Assembly (NCBI RefSeq): GCF_000350225.1
Contig: NW_005179118.1
Coordinates: 62,001 to 126,000 of the forward strand
Direction of reading: 5' to 3'
DNA from: Chondrus crispus
Lineage: Eukaryota; Rhodophyta; Florideophyceae; Gigartinales; Gigartinaceae
DNA: 64,000 nt
Position numbers and translations under genes: made by a program. Positions 31,675-42,051 of this stretch are shown piece by piece. Under the pieces are notes generated by a model, which ran no database searches, was not told the DNA's origin, and saw only the letters and a program-made list of their open reading frames with translations. Position 1 is the first letter of the stretch, and every line of letters starts with the position of its first letter.

Positions 31675-32247
31675 TGTCGGAAAACTCCTGTGAATTGAGT
31701 TGTCCTTTCGTTGATGTCCCTGGCACCAGGCGCACTGGAGCCTGTGCCGTTCCTTCCGGAGCTCGGGACGAGTGAAGACGAGTGATGCGGCTGCTCGCAC
31801 GGGAGAGCGCCGCCAAGGGATGCAAAATGCAACAATTGTTTACTGATGTTCGTCCTGCCCCCTCCTCTCTCTCCAGCTCTCGCAATTCGCTCTGTAGTTC
31901 GCTGACCATGGCATTGCGGAAAAGGGTGACTGACAGTGTCTCCATTCTACCTAAACTAACAGAAAGGCCACGACCTTTGATCTCCCAACTCGAAACATTC
32001 GGCCTGGGACTTCTGTAATGCCGTTCCTATTACAGCATACCCCAAGTGCGTCCCATTCTTTTGACATTCGGGGGGTCTTAGAGACCAAAGTCGGGTGTCC
32101 TCTTACTGCTTCAGCGGGGTACGAAATACCCATTGCTGTACTCTGACGCTTAGCCTCCCAGTTTCCAAAATTTCTACCAGAGCTGAGCAAGGTTTGCTCT
32201 TAGTCAGGCCATCCGCCGGATTTTCTTCAGTCCGGATCCAGCCGACA
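31675..32247 (-). repeat. 5' LTR of the copia element
   Basis: 573 bp, pairs with 13652-14224. It also contains a copy of the RNase H C-terminal frame (32190-32103), as expected if pol overlaps the LTR. The six bases beyond it (TCGCTG) equal those inside the other LTR boundary, probably by chance or from recombination with another copy. Confidence 0.85.
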
Positions 32248-32790
32248 TCGCTGGCGACGGCGGCGGTAGAGGTGATTTATCTCGATGATGATGAGGTTAT
32301 TCAACCTGATAATGTGCATCAGCTTGAAAAGCAGCTGCAAGCCTTGGACTTCGAGGACGTGGATATCGAACGTCCGCATCCAGTGCTTCAGTCCTGGGTT
32401 GTGAACGATAGCACTGTATTCGTGGCCAGGTGGATTAGGCGCGTTACCACATGTTCCTGCCCGTGTCCGGACACCACCTGTACAAAGCGAGTGCAAGTGG
32501 GGGAACATGGCAGGTTCTCTGCTGGGGCGAGCCGAGGATTTATCAATTTCTGCTTCATTTCGACCAACTTTTCGACCTGCAGCAGATGCCCAACCTCGAT
32601 TTTCTGTGCAATCGTAAGGCGCGTACGCTTCGCTTTGCCGATCTTTTCAGGATTCATGTTAGGGTCATTGAGTGAGGTGCCATCACGTTACCAATTGCAC
32701 CAAAGAGCTGAGGCGCATGAGGAGTGGCCGATGACGACGTCGTGCATGACACGTGGCAGAACCTGTGTCTGCCGGTTTTGGCGGCACTAA
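32248..32790. pseudogene. Remnant with pogo/CENP-B-like helix-turn-helix (minus strand)
   Basis: On the minus strand at 32657-32388, MNPEKIGKAKRTRLTIAQKIEVGHLL resembles the N-terminal helix-turn-helix of CENP-B/pogo-type transposases (consensus KRxRLTLEEKIEVI...). The following residues do not continue the family. On the plus strand an overlapping frame (EVIYLDDDEVIQPDNVHQL, DFEDVDIERPHPVLQSW) is open from the copia LTR to 32790 and matches nothing I know. At most one of the two is real. The stretch abuts a repeat shared with 34.2 and 37.26 kb, in line with a transposon remnant. Confidence 0.35.
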
Positions 32791-32836
32791 TTCGAGGGTG
32801 ACAAGAATGAAAGCGGCACTATTGCGCGTCCCCCTG
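32726..32836. repeat. Dispersed repeat, copy A
   Basis: Contains GACACGTGGCAGAACCTGTG, then GGCGGCACTAATTCGA and a CTATTGCG..TCCCCCTG end. Related copies: B at 34209-34302 (same order, about 80% similar by eye) and a partial C at 37261-37300 (GATGACGACGTCGTGCATGA then CACGTGGCAGAA). Confidence 0.75.
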
Positions 32837-33020
32837 TACCATTGTTCTAATGATGTGACTGTTCGACATTAATTAAATCGAAATGAAATATATAGTTTTT
32901 ATATAAATGCATTAATTAATGTCCGACAGTGTAATGTTCCAGGATCGCGTCCTTAGGACGCCGAGTTTCGGAGTACCATTGTTCTAATGATGGTACTGCT
33001 CGACATTAATTAAATAATAG
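32837..33020. repeat. AT-rich direct and inverted repeats
   Basis: TACCATTGTTCTAATGATG followed by CGACATTAATTAAAT occurs at 32837 and again at 32974. Within the first unit, CTGTTCGACATTAATTAA (about 32859) is inverted at about 32914-32931 as TTAATTAATGTCCGACAG. It looks like a small foldback or MITE remnant. Confidence 0.65.
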
Positions 33021-33188
33021 TTAAATATTAGATTATTAACGTTAATCTAAGATTTTTGTTTTTTTTGCGGAGTGATTTGAGTGTGATTCTAGTATGGTTG
33101 TCGCGCGACAAGATTTCGTTTTGCTGTATGGGTGGCCAGCCATACAACAACTTTATTAAAATTTGATAACTTTTCGGAGGGTGATTGT

Positions 33189-33210
33189 AGTATGGGTGGC
33201 CACCCATACT
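33189..33210. repeat. 22-bp perfect palindrome
   Basis: The half-site AGTATGGGTGG is followed directly by its exact reverse complement. An imperfect sister palindrome sharing TATGGGTGGCCA lies at 33125-33146. Confidence 0.8.
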
Positions 33211-33866
33211 AACATTTCCTGTATTGGTAATATAGTGCTGACCTGTGGCAGTGGGACGAAAACGGCTCTATATCGAAACGGGCACTATAAGTGAATTGGA
33301 ATTTCCGCTTTTTACAGCCACTATCCTTGCATCACTGCTTTCAAAGAACTCCCGCAGGGCGCTCACTCATACTGCACATCTGCACTAAAGATTCAAGTCT
33401 TACAAAAGCCAAAATAAACGGGCTATGTGCTAAAGAATTTTTGTAGTGTGCGAGGGATATCGGGAGATTTTGGGGTGCTTGTGTAGAGGGCCCGCCCCTG
33501 CGGACGAGAGTGCACCTATCGTTAAAAATGATTCTGGCTTGAGAGGAGGCCCCATTCGCTGGATGAGTGTGCCGTCGTTGTAGTAGCTGCGTGCTGCCGA
33601 GAGCATCCTGGTTGTGTCAGCTTGTGCTGAGTAAGGTTGGGTCGTTTCTGTGATTGTTTAAGGGATGTGGTTTGATTCACTTCGTGATGGGCAGGCATAG
33701 ACAACTGCACCGGAGCTACAAACTCGGTGGGGGCAATGCACTTTGGCTGGCTGGTGCTATGGGGCAACCGGGGACTTGGACAGTGTGCGGAAGTTTTGAT
33801 AATTTGTTGAGTAGTGTTCCGGCGGACTGAGAGGAGGAACAGAAAGGGAGGGCGACCGGGATTGCG

Positions 33867-34214
33867 ATGGGTAGGAGTCTAAGCCTGAGCAAGGATGATA
33901 GGGCAGATGGTATTGTTGAGATAAATTTGGGATGCTTGAATATTAGCCAAATGCTAGCATTGGTTGGAGCTAGCGGATGTGGAAAATCTACGACTATTGC
34001 TCTTTTGGAGCGATTCTATGATCCTCGCGATGGGACTATGCGTAGCGATGATACTGATGAAATTCGAGAGGGCAACCTGAATCACCTGCGCTTCCACCTG
34101 GGTCTCGTTTCCCAAGAGCCTGACTTTTTCAATAGGAATATGCGGGACAATATTGCATGCAAGGCGAAAGGTCGTTTTGGGGGTTGGCGCGGAAAGGGGG
34201 GTGCGCGTCTGTGA
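33867..34214 (+). pseudogene. ABC transporter (ABCB/MDR-type) ATPase fragment
   Basis: The N-terminal third of an ABC ATPase domain: MLALVGASGCGKSTTIALLE holds Walker A, followed by RFYDPRDG. The Q-loop is in LGLVSQEPDFFNRNMRDNIA, a spelling typical of ABCB exporters. The helical subdomain, LSGGQ signature, Walker B and membrane domains are missing. The frame runs into repeat copy B at about 34200 and stops. Likely a gene fragment cut by, or carried with, the repeat. Confidence 0.85.
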
Positions 34215-34302
34215 CACGTGGCGAGACCTGTGTCTGCCAATATTGGGCGGCACTAATTCGACGGAGGCAGTATCCAAAGCGGCGCTATTGCGAATCCCCC
34301 TG
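34209..34302. repeat. Dispersed repeat, copy B
   Basis: GACACGTGGCGAGACCTGTG, GGGCGGCACTAATTCGACGG and GCTATTGCGAATCCCCCTG, matching copy A at 32726-32836. Copies A and B bracket the ABC ATPase fragment in direct orientation. Confidence 0.75.
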
Positions 34303-34758
34303 CATTTGTCCGCAATTTCATTAAATCATGTTTTTGCGCGCAATTGCGCGCAAAAACTGCCAGATAATGCTGCAAAATGAAAAAAATCACCACTTCGGCC
34401 TTCTTCAGGCGACCCACCGATAATCGCGATCAACCATCGAAATCGATATCCCCCATGCCTTCCTAGGGTCCCTGTAGCCCATCTCCATGCAGTGTCTTCC
34501 ATTGTCTAAAATCGTTTCTTCATGAAGAATCATGAAGTTTCTCAGTTTCTGCATGAATAAACAAGCAAAAAGCAAAAATGAAAAAACATCCCGAAATCGC
34601 GGGCATTTGTAGTCGAATTTATTTGCGTACGAACGCCTGGTCACCCCCTGAAATCACCCTAAAATTTGGGGTAATCATCATTCCAATAAATTGAAATTTG
34701 TATCTCGCACAGCAACAGGTTCCTTCATACACACCGAAAATTTTGAGCTGCATCTGCG

Positions 34759-35992
34759 ATGCTGTTTGAAGAGCTTCGTCAGATGCACTCAACTTCCAGC
34801 ATCTCCCGCTCGTGCCCTCGCTCGCTCTCTCACTCGCTCTCGTCGATTTACTTCTCTGCTCATCTGACATTGGCAATGCTGCCCACATCCCCGGCTTCTC
34901 TCTCTTCATCGTCGCTGGCATCACCGCCGGCGCCACTGCCATCTTTTCCATCCGCCTTGCCAACCGCCACGCCACATTCCGGACCCGGCAGTCTTCATCT
35001 TTGTCCAAGCAACCTCGACGATTTTTTGGAGCTCCCCAATACACCTCAGGATCGCTACCATCTCATTGACAGCGTCTTGTACCACCAACCACGCATGCCC
35101 GACCCAGAACATGGTGACATTCAGGCCTTCATCACAACCAGCGTCGAAGCAGGTAACCTGAATCTACCCAGGCACAAATGGCGCTAGGCCTATTTCGAAG
35201 CTGACGTCGCCAAAGAAATCACGAAGGACCCTCTTGACATCGATGAAAGCCTGGCTGAGAAACACTCGGACGTCATCGCTGATATCGCCATTGGACCCTA
35301 TCAGTCTGCAACGGATCGCGGGAACCTCTCACCACGTTCCCGCAAAATGCGTTTTCCGCCGGGCAGGGTACCACACCTCATAATAGAAGTTACGAGTCCA
35401 TCGAACCCGCTTAACGATATCTGCTCAAAAGCAGTTGAGTATGCCAGGATGAAAGTACCGCAGTACGTCATTGTGGATCGCAAAAATCGCTGCGTCACTG
35501 TTCACTCCCTCGATCATCCAGAGAACGATTCTGCTGGCCCTTCCAGGAGAAGATCTGCACGCCTTTCCAAATCCCTTCCCCCGTCGGGCTATCCTCTCTA
35601 CTCCGAAACTCAAAAGTTTTATGGTGCTACAGTTGTTCGCGCTAACGTGCTAGAGGAGCTCGCCCTCACTGCGGAAAACTTGTTGAAGCCGATGCGCACT
35701 CCAACCGAGATAATTGGATCACCTGTGCGCAAATCCCAGCTTGAGAGGGATGATGCGCACGACGGAACGCGAGAGGGATGATGCAAAGCGCGAAAGAGAT
35801 GATGCCAGGAACAAAGAGAAAGATGCCAGGAAGAAGGCCAAAGAGAGGAAGAACACGATTATGCAACTTAATGCCTTGATGAATAGAAGAGGAATAGAGG
35901 TCCCGGCAGAGCTCCAGCACAGCACTGATGACTTTTCAGGTAGCAGTCGATCTTCTACAGCTTCACACGAACGTCAGCGAAGTAAAATCTAA
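34759..35992 (+). pseudogene. Uma2-family PD-(D/E)XK nuclease-like protein, disrupted
   Basis: Core motif at about 35374-35515: PHLIIEVTSPSNPLNDICSK, AVEYARMKVPQYVIVDRKNR, VTVHSL. This is the Uma2/DUF820 restriction-endonuclease-like fold (acidic residue, then E-x-x-SPSN, then a D-rich strand), common in cyanobacteria and rare in eukaryotes. The upstream half in the same frame has LDDFLELPNTPQDRYHLIDS, as at Uma2 N-termini, preceded by a Ser/Pro/Ala-rich stretch. A TAG at 35185-35187 splits the two halves. After 35760 the reading shifts one frame into a charged coiled coil (ERERDDAKRERDDARNKEK) ending at 35992; such ER-rich tails are typical of Uma2 proteins. Start uncertain (34759 or 34876). 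Function in this host unknown; one nonsense and one frameshift suggest decay. Confidence 0.8.
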
Positions 35993-36524
35993 AACAGAAA
36001 CTAGTTTCATGCTATAACACTCTAAGAAAACAGTACGAGCACCTCCCGTCCACCTTGGTTTCCCGGCGTCGACATGCATGCAGACGACATGTTGTCTCAC
36101 AGAGTTATACCATTCAACTAGTTTCTGTTTTGGATTTTACGCCTCTGACGTTCGCCAGGTGCATCATACAATATATCGCAACCACAATAAAGAATACTAT
36201 ACCATCACCAAATGCCCATCGCCATCAGTGTAAAACAAGCGAATGGCTCGAGCCTAAAAATGCCATTGTGCAACCGCTTTCATATACCAGTGCTCACCAA
36301 CCCCCGTGCTAGCGGCAGTACCCTTCCTACGTGCCTCATCTTTGGAATTCGACCCTTCCTGCTCAGCGCCCCAGCCCATATGCACGCAGCAACCTTGCTT
36401 TCCGCCCGGCTATACACCACCTCCACAATCACGGACCAATCGAGGTTTGAGGTAGTTACGAACGCGGAAAAACTCGCCGCTGCTCGTCGTGTCCGAGATC
36501 TAGAAAATCGGCATGCGGCAGGAG

Positions 36525-37112
36525 GTTGCTACGCCCAAACTTAAACGTGCAATTGATTCATAGCACTGTTGCCAGAGTTAAGTAGATCCCTGATTCCGGG
36601 ACTGTTCCCGAAGGACACGCATGCATCTCACATTCTAGTTTCGAGATACCCACTCCCTATCTTGTGCATGCCTGATTCTATACAGCAATCGATGAAAACT
36701 GTCTTTCCGACAGCCACCACCACCACTACTACGGCTTTCTCTTCCTTCCCATTTCCGCTGAAATAAACCCCAGATAGTTGCCCCTCCTTGTTGTCTGTCG
36801 CACACACCGTCTACCCGTGCTCATTGTCCCTTGTTTCTCTTAAGATTCCCACTTCCTCCTCTCATGTTCTGTCAACAATTAGTACTTGCTGTATTATCTG
36901 ATGAGGACGACGGGAGAAGAAACCAACAACTCTCAACTATTGTTTAACGCATCAAGCGTCGGGAACAAGTGTGAAAGGCAATCGCGCGCTGACGTCCTGA
37001 GACGTCCTGAGACGGACTGTAGATGCGATTTGAAGATGGATTTTGCGTGCAGGATTTTGCGTGCAGAAGACCGACATGAGTACGGATTTTCTGCCATGCT
37101 CTAGAACATACA
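36525..37112. repeat. Dispersed repeat, copy 1 (partner at 61922-62440)
   Basis: Shares GCAATTGATTCATAGCACTG, TGCCTGATTCTATACAGCA, AACAATTAGTACTTGCTGTA and TGAGACGGACTGTAG in the same order with the right-hand copy. This copy has two small internal duplications (GACGTCCTGAGACGTCCTGA, and TTTTGCGTGCAGGA repeated). No credible coding frame; mobile origin is likely but the ends are undefined. Confidence 0.8.
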
Positions 37113-37919
37113 GTACATGGATTAGAGTTCATATCATCTTCAAGATCGTGGGATGGTACGCTACGCTACCTCCCCACTGAAAGGCACCACTTACACCCCA
37201 AAAGCATCTCAAGCAATTGTTTCCTAAGAGAACGTGGTTTTTGTTTGTCGAAGGAAGCGATCGATGACGACGTCGTGCATGACACGTGGCAGAATGACAT
37301 GACTGTCTGCTGTTCCAGAGACCTCGAGGTTTTAATTCTATCCACTCATCTCACGTCCTTTTTAGTCTTGTGAAAACCTCTTGTTACTTCGAGGCAGACG
37401 CGAGAAAGCTCGCCTGAAGGCGTGATACATAAATCAGTTTCGAGTTTTCACAACAGAGAAGAGATGGTTTAGCTTTCATGTAAGAATAACACATGCAAGG
37501 GCGAGGAGCACTGTAGCCTCGGTATAGAGATCGAATAGAACAGGAGAACGTAAAAATAATTACGGAGGCTCTATAGACAGCACCGAGCGTATGGATTTGA
37601 CCCGGTCGTGAGCCATTATTAAAACTTTCCATCAATATGTTGTGCACCTTACACATGGGAGTGTGAAACCCTCAATACCTACGAAAGAAAATTGCTATGC
37701 GTGCCTGCGTTCGAAACTTATGAGAAAAGCGCTCGTTGACCTCAACAATCTTCCCTGCATCGCGCTCTTCCAACAGTTCGCCAATGCAAGGTATAACAGA
37801 GAGGCCCTTGGAAATGGCGTACACCAACTTGTTCGCGACACCTTCATCAGTCTCTCTGAAAATGGTGGGACGTTGGGAAAGTCCGATGATCAGTAATTTA
37901 CTGTTTGCATTTGTTTCGA

Positions 37920-38430
37920 AAAATGTATATTTTAAAATTCTATTTTAAGGTAACATGTCATCCCGCGGCGTAGAAACGTGACTATTACGTCATGCTCTGC
38001 AGTCCGCAGAGTATGACTCCCTGAGCATGATGGACTGCCAAAGAAAATATATGAAATAGTACGAACAACTACTGTGCGCATTCGATTCGGGACATACATT
38101 TTAATATTCAATTTTAACCCAACACGTCATCCCGCGCTGTAGAAACGTCATTATTACGTCAGGCTCTGCAGTTTACAGAGCATGTCTTCGCAATGGCCGA
38201 CCATTGATTAAGGGGGATAAATAAGCAATGAAAATATATGGAATAGTACGAACCAATACTGTTCGAATTTGATTTTGCCTATATATTTCAATATTCAATT
38301 TTAGCCCAACACGTCATCTCTCGTTGTAGAAACGTCAGCATACAGTCATGTTGTGCAGTTCACAGAGCATGGGTTGCATTGGATGAACATTAATTTCAAT
38401 GAAATAAAGAAGCAAAGAAATAAAATTAAA
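37920..38430. repeat. Three-unit tandem satellite, 165-190 bp unit
   Basis: Units start near 37923, 38093 and 38276 (ATTTTAATATTCAATTTTA-like), each followed by ACACGTCATC.C.CG.TGTAGAAACGT, then GCTCTGCAGT..ACAGAG, then AAATATATG.AATAGTACGAA. Divergence among units is moderate, so the array is not recent. Each unit contains a short inverted repeat around CTCTGCAG...CAGAG. Confidence 0.85.
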
Positions 38431-41213
38431 TGTGCGAGTGAACACTGTATATAGACTGTAACGTCTAAAGATATCGACCTATTTAGACTCAATTTAGACA
38501 TTCACCTGAAGGCATGCACTTGCGTAGTCGTGCATCGGATGCTATGGGTTACCATTTTCTCGCAACAAACAATCTCAATCATAAAACGACAAGCACTACA
38601 TTTTCTGACAAACGAAGGATACCAAGCGTTGCTTCTGGAGAAAAATAAGTATAGTTACTCGTGCTGTTACCCACGCTAAACCTGATCCATCCCTGGATGA
38701 ATGGTTTTTCCCATTGCGACCAGTACGCCCAAACTACCACCTCATGTTTTTGACCTTCATCTGCTCACTTCTGACACTGAACGCCCCATAATAATAGTAA
38801 AGACCTTTTTCTCTCTCCCCGTGCCACCCAAGTACTGTACCCATTTTTGATCCACCTCGCATAACTCAAACAATCATATCTTCACAACGACAACACCGAT
38901 TCCCAAAACAACCACAAAGTTCGCTTTGTTTCGGCCTCCTCTACAAGCTCAAAACGGCGAATTTGATTTATAGAGCAAGAAGAGGCGGTAATGTAATTTG
39001 GAACCGGTTAAAGAGAGTGGGAAACGGATAGAGATGGGAGTTTGTCGCGCGAGTGCGATCGGGTATTTTTCCTGTCGCAACAGCGGGGAGGGGCGTAGAC
39101 AGAGTGGTGTCGAGCAATCTTGCGAGGAATGGGTACCCGATAGGTGGTCTACATTGAATTGGTATCTGGGCTGACTGCACTGTAAACAGTGCGGAAGATG
39201 GCTGCATTGGAAAGCGATGTTGACATTGACTGACTTTACAGGTGGGGACGGGGGCGAGACGTTGATTCGCAGGATAGAGACCGAACGATTGCGGAATTCG
39301 GCATAAGGGAGATGATGGGGGTGGGGACCGTTGCAAAATAAGTAGTGCGGCTGGTGTGGCTGTGAAAGGAGGCCTAAATGCGCTTGATTTTACTATTTGG
39401 CGAGTTGCTTTCTTTGAATGTTTGTAGAAGGCAAGGTGATTAGCATTGAAAATTGATGTGAGTTGGGTTGGACATGATGGTGCGGTGTTGCAAGCAGGTA
39501 AAGGTTAGGTGGTGTTGGTTCAAGTTTATCACACACACAGGGAGTGTCGACAATGATTCGGGGTTTGTTAGAGCAGTATGGGCAGATTGAAGGTGAACGG
39601 GAAACTGATGCACCATTTTGTATCTGTTGCGTTGTTCTGTTCTTTTTTGTGTTCTTAGTTCTGTTGTACTATTCTGTTCTGTTCAGATGATTCATGCAAA
39701 AGATATTTTATCTACTCGCAAATCGACGCACCCGTCTCTAGCAGTGACGCCTTCAGCGACTTAAATCGTGTTTGCAGGCGGATGTGTCTTCAATTGGGTA
39801 GAAGTGTTGAGATGTTACCGTTTCTTTGGCTAGTGATCTATGTGGAACAGTTGCTCATGACACAGCCGACCTACGTACATTAATAATGTACTTGTCTCTC
39901 TTTTCAAGATGACTTTGTCCTCTGCTTCGACTGTTTCAACCCCAAAGTGGAGACATACTATTGCAATGTCGTCAGTCTTCGTCGCTGCTCAAAAATATCT
40001 ACCCGATGAGATCCATGTAAACGGACTCAGTTAAAACTTCATCTTCCGTCCTTTAAAGATCGGAAAGAAAAACTGTTGTATTGGATCCGTTCTGCTTGAA
40101 TATTAAGCACAAAAAACTACTTTTCCAAAGATCCAGGCGGGGATTTAAAGTGACGCAAAGCTGCTCTACAATTAGCAGAGACAGACACTCACTCCGGTCG
40201 CTCGTATGGCCAACCAGAGTTTTTTCTGTTCTCATCGGCAGCACTTGCACGTTTCTTCTGCTGTATGTGAACGTTCCACTTCGTCAGCCGTTCCGCAACA
40301 TGTCTCCACCTCTTGTTTCTATTCTCTTCCTGCACCACACAAAACTTCAAGCGAACTTGCTAACCGCCATTCTTCATTCTGTACTGGCTTTTCTCCAGAA
40401 AAGATCGCAGCGCACCTAACATTGTCAATATTGGGGAAAGCCGCGAATACAACGTCCTTGCAAATTATGTATGAACTGTTACAGAACGTAATTATCGGTT
40501 GATAAAGTTTTGCAGACTATTCAGAACCAAAGAGTATTCACCTACGGTGCAATGATATTCGTCTAATACGTATCCTTCTGATGTGCAGTATAAAAAGACT
40601 AACCGTCTACTTGACTGATCTTACTGTCACAAAAAACTGCATACGTAAACACCAGTTGATGCTGTGTTTCGTTCTCAAACAGTTTCATCTCAACATGGAA
40701 GAAGATCGCTTTGCTCAGCATGAGGAGAGAGACATTGATGCTAAACGAGAAATCATCGTAACAGAATTGGTGGACTGAATTGGCATGCAACCAAACTCGA
40801 GTGCAAAATGGCATCACTTTGCTGCAAATTTTTCATCAATTCTGAATGCACTGAGGGATGAACTCGATTACATACCCTTGGTATTGTCCATTAAGAATGG
40901 ATTGAGATCAGGTGAACGCAGAAGAACAATCTAGTTTGTTGTATCACAAGGTTGTCGTGGCAATATGTCAGTCTCGTTGACTGACATGTCATGTTTTCTG
41001 ATCGCATCAGATCAGGTCAGATCAGATCAGATGCCATCACATGGTCATTTTGAAATCCGCACTACAGAATGATGTCATGAGAGGTCGGCGTCGAGAAGGA
41101 AACAGAAGTGTGATCTGATGTTTAGTGTCACCTCTGGAATCTCTCTGCACAACTCTCTCTCTCTAGACACCTACATTGCGATGTCAAGGAGATTGCGACG
41201 ATGACGTCGCTTA
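38431..41213. other. No supported gene
   Basis: Mostly AT-rich with scattered short frames. The stretch 40100-40500 has a slightly longer plus frame (112 codons) without recognisable features. Near 41005-41033 a GATCA-rich stretch (GATCAGGTCAGATCAGATCAG) repeats. I see no RNA gene or promoter I could defend. Confidence 0.35.
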
Positions 41214-41484
41214 ACTACTGTACAGCCCGTCAGCAAGATCGAAGCCCCTTTTAGTCCAGTGGGGCAGCGTTGTTCCACGTTTTCAGAACTAACCAAAACG
41301 ACGCTGCATTGTAGTAAATTATAGTAAACAATGGGCGTATTATTTGCTACTACTGTACAGCCCGTCAGCAAGTTCCAAGCCCCTTTTAGTCCAGTGGGGC
41401 AGCGTTGTTCCACGTTTTCAGAACTAACCAAAACGACGCTGCATTATAGTAAATTATAGTAAACAATGGGCGTATTATTTGCTA
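41214..41484. repeat. 135-bp perfect-period tandem duplication
   Basis: Unit 1 41214-41348, unit 2 41349-41484, nearly identical (ACTACTGTACAGCCCGTCAG...GGGCGTATTATTTGCT). Only about three differences are visible, so it is recent. Confidence 0.9.
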
Positions 41485-42051
41485 GAAAGACAGTTGTATC
41501 CGACTTGCTCGACTTGAGCTTTTATTTTTGAGCTATCTAGATTCAAATGCCCTATATTTTGTTTCCTCTTCTATTCTGAACTTTCTTCGCTTCCATCTTT
41601 CCCTACATTACGACTATTTGAAGCATGCAAAAGCAACTGCTTGAGCATATATATTATTTTCTCTGACCATTACCCCAGGGGTACCTTTCTCAAAAGGGAA
41701 AATTCGGACAGATATCAACGAACGAACTGCTAAATTAACCAGCGTTGCTTTGTGCATCACTAAAGCAACACCATCAGCTTCAGCGTAGCGTCGGAATTTT
41801 ATCGCACTATCGGTTTGTTGGCATATCTCGAACACTTGACGAGAATGGCAGCGAACTATGGTTTTACTAACGTGCGCAAGCTCCCTTCGTGTGAGTTTGC
41901 AGATCAGGTCGCTAGACTTCTATTAACGCTACAGTAGCTTGATGGCATCTAGGAAGGCTTGCAAAGCACTATTTGAAAACAAGTAAGTTCTACTTTTCAT
42001 CACACAACATTTTGCAGACAGGGCTGCCTCATAATACTTCTGCTGACTTTG

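Larger units (their letters stand above)
13652..32247 (-). mobile_element. Ty1/copia LTR retrotransposon, split by a nested gypsy element
   Basis: Minus-strand element with LTRs at 13652-14224 and 31675-32247. The order gag, protease, integrase, RT, RNase H is that of Ty1/copia. Subtracting the gypsy insertion (17496-30106) and one copy of its GACGT target duplication leaves about 6 kb of element and rejoins the gag frame: residues before the break (ARDMMEIML) run directly into TSTEDGINGDEYDRTSD. No target duplication is visible at the outer ends (left flank ends TGTTT, right flank begins TCGCT), so one flank has probably been rearranged. LTR divergence (at least six differences) makes it older than the gypsy element it contains. 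Confidence 0.9.
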
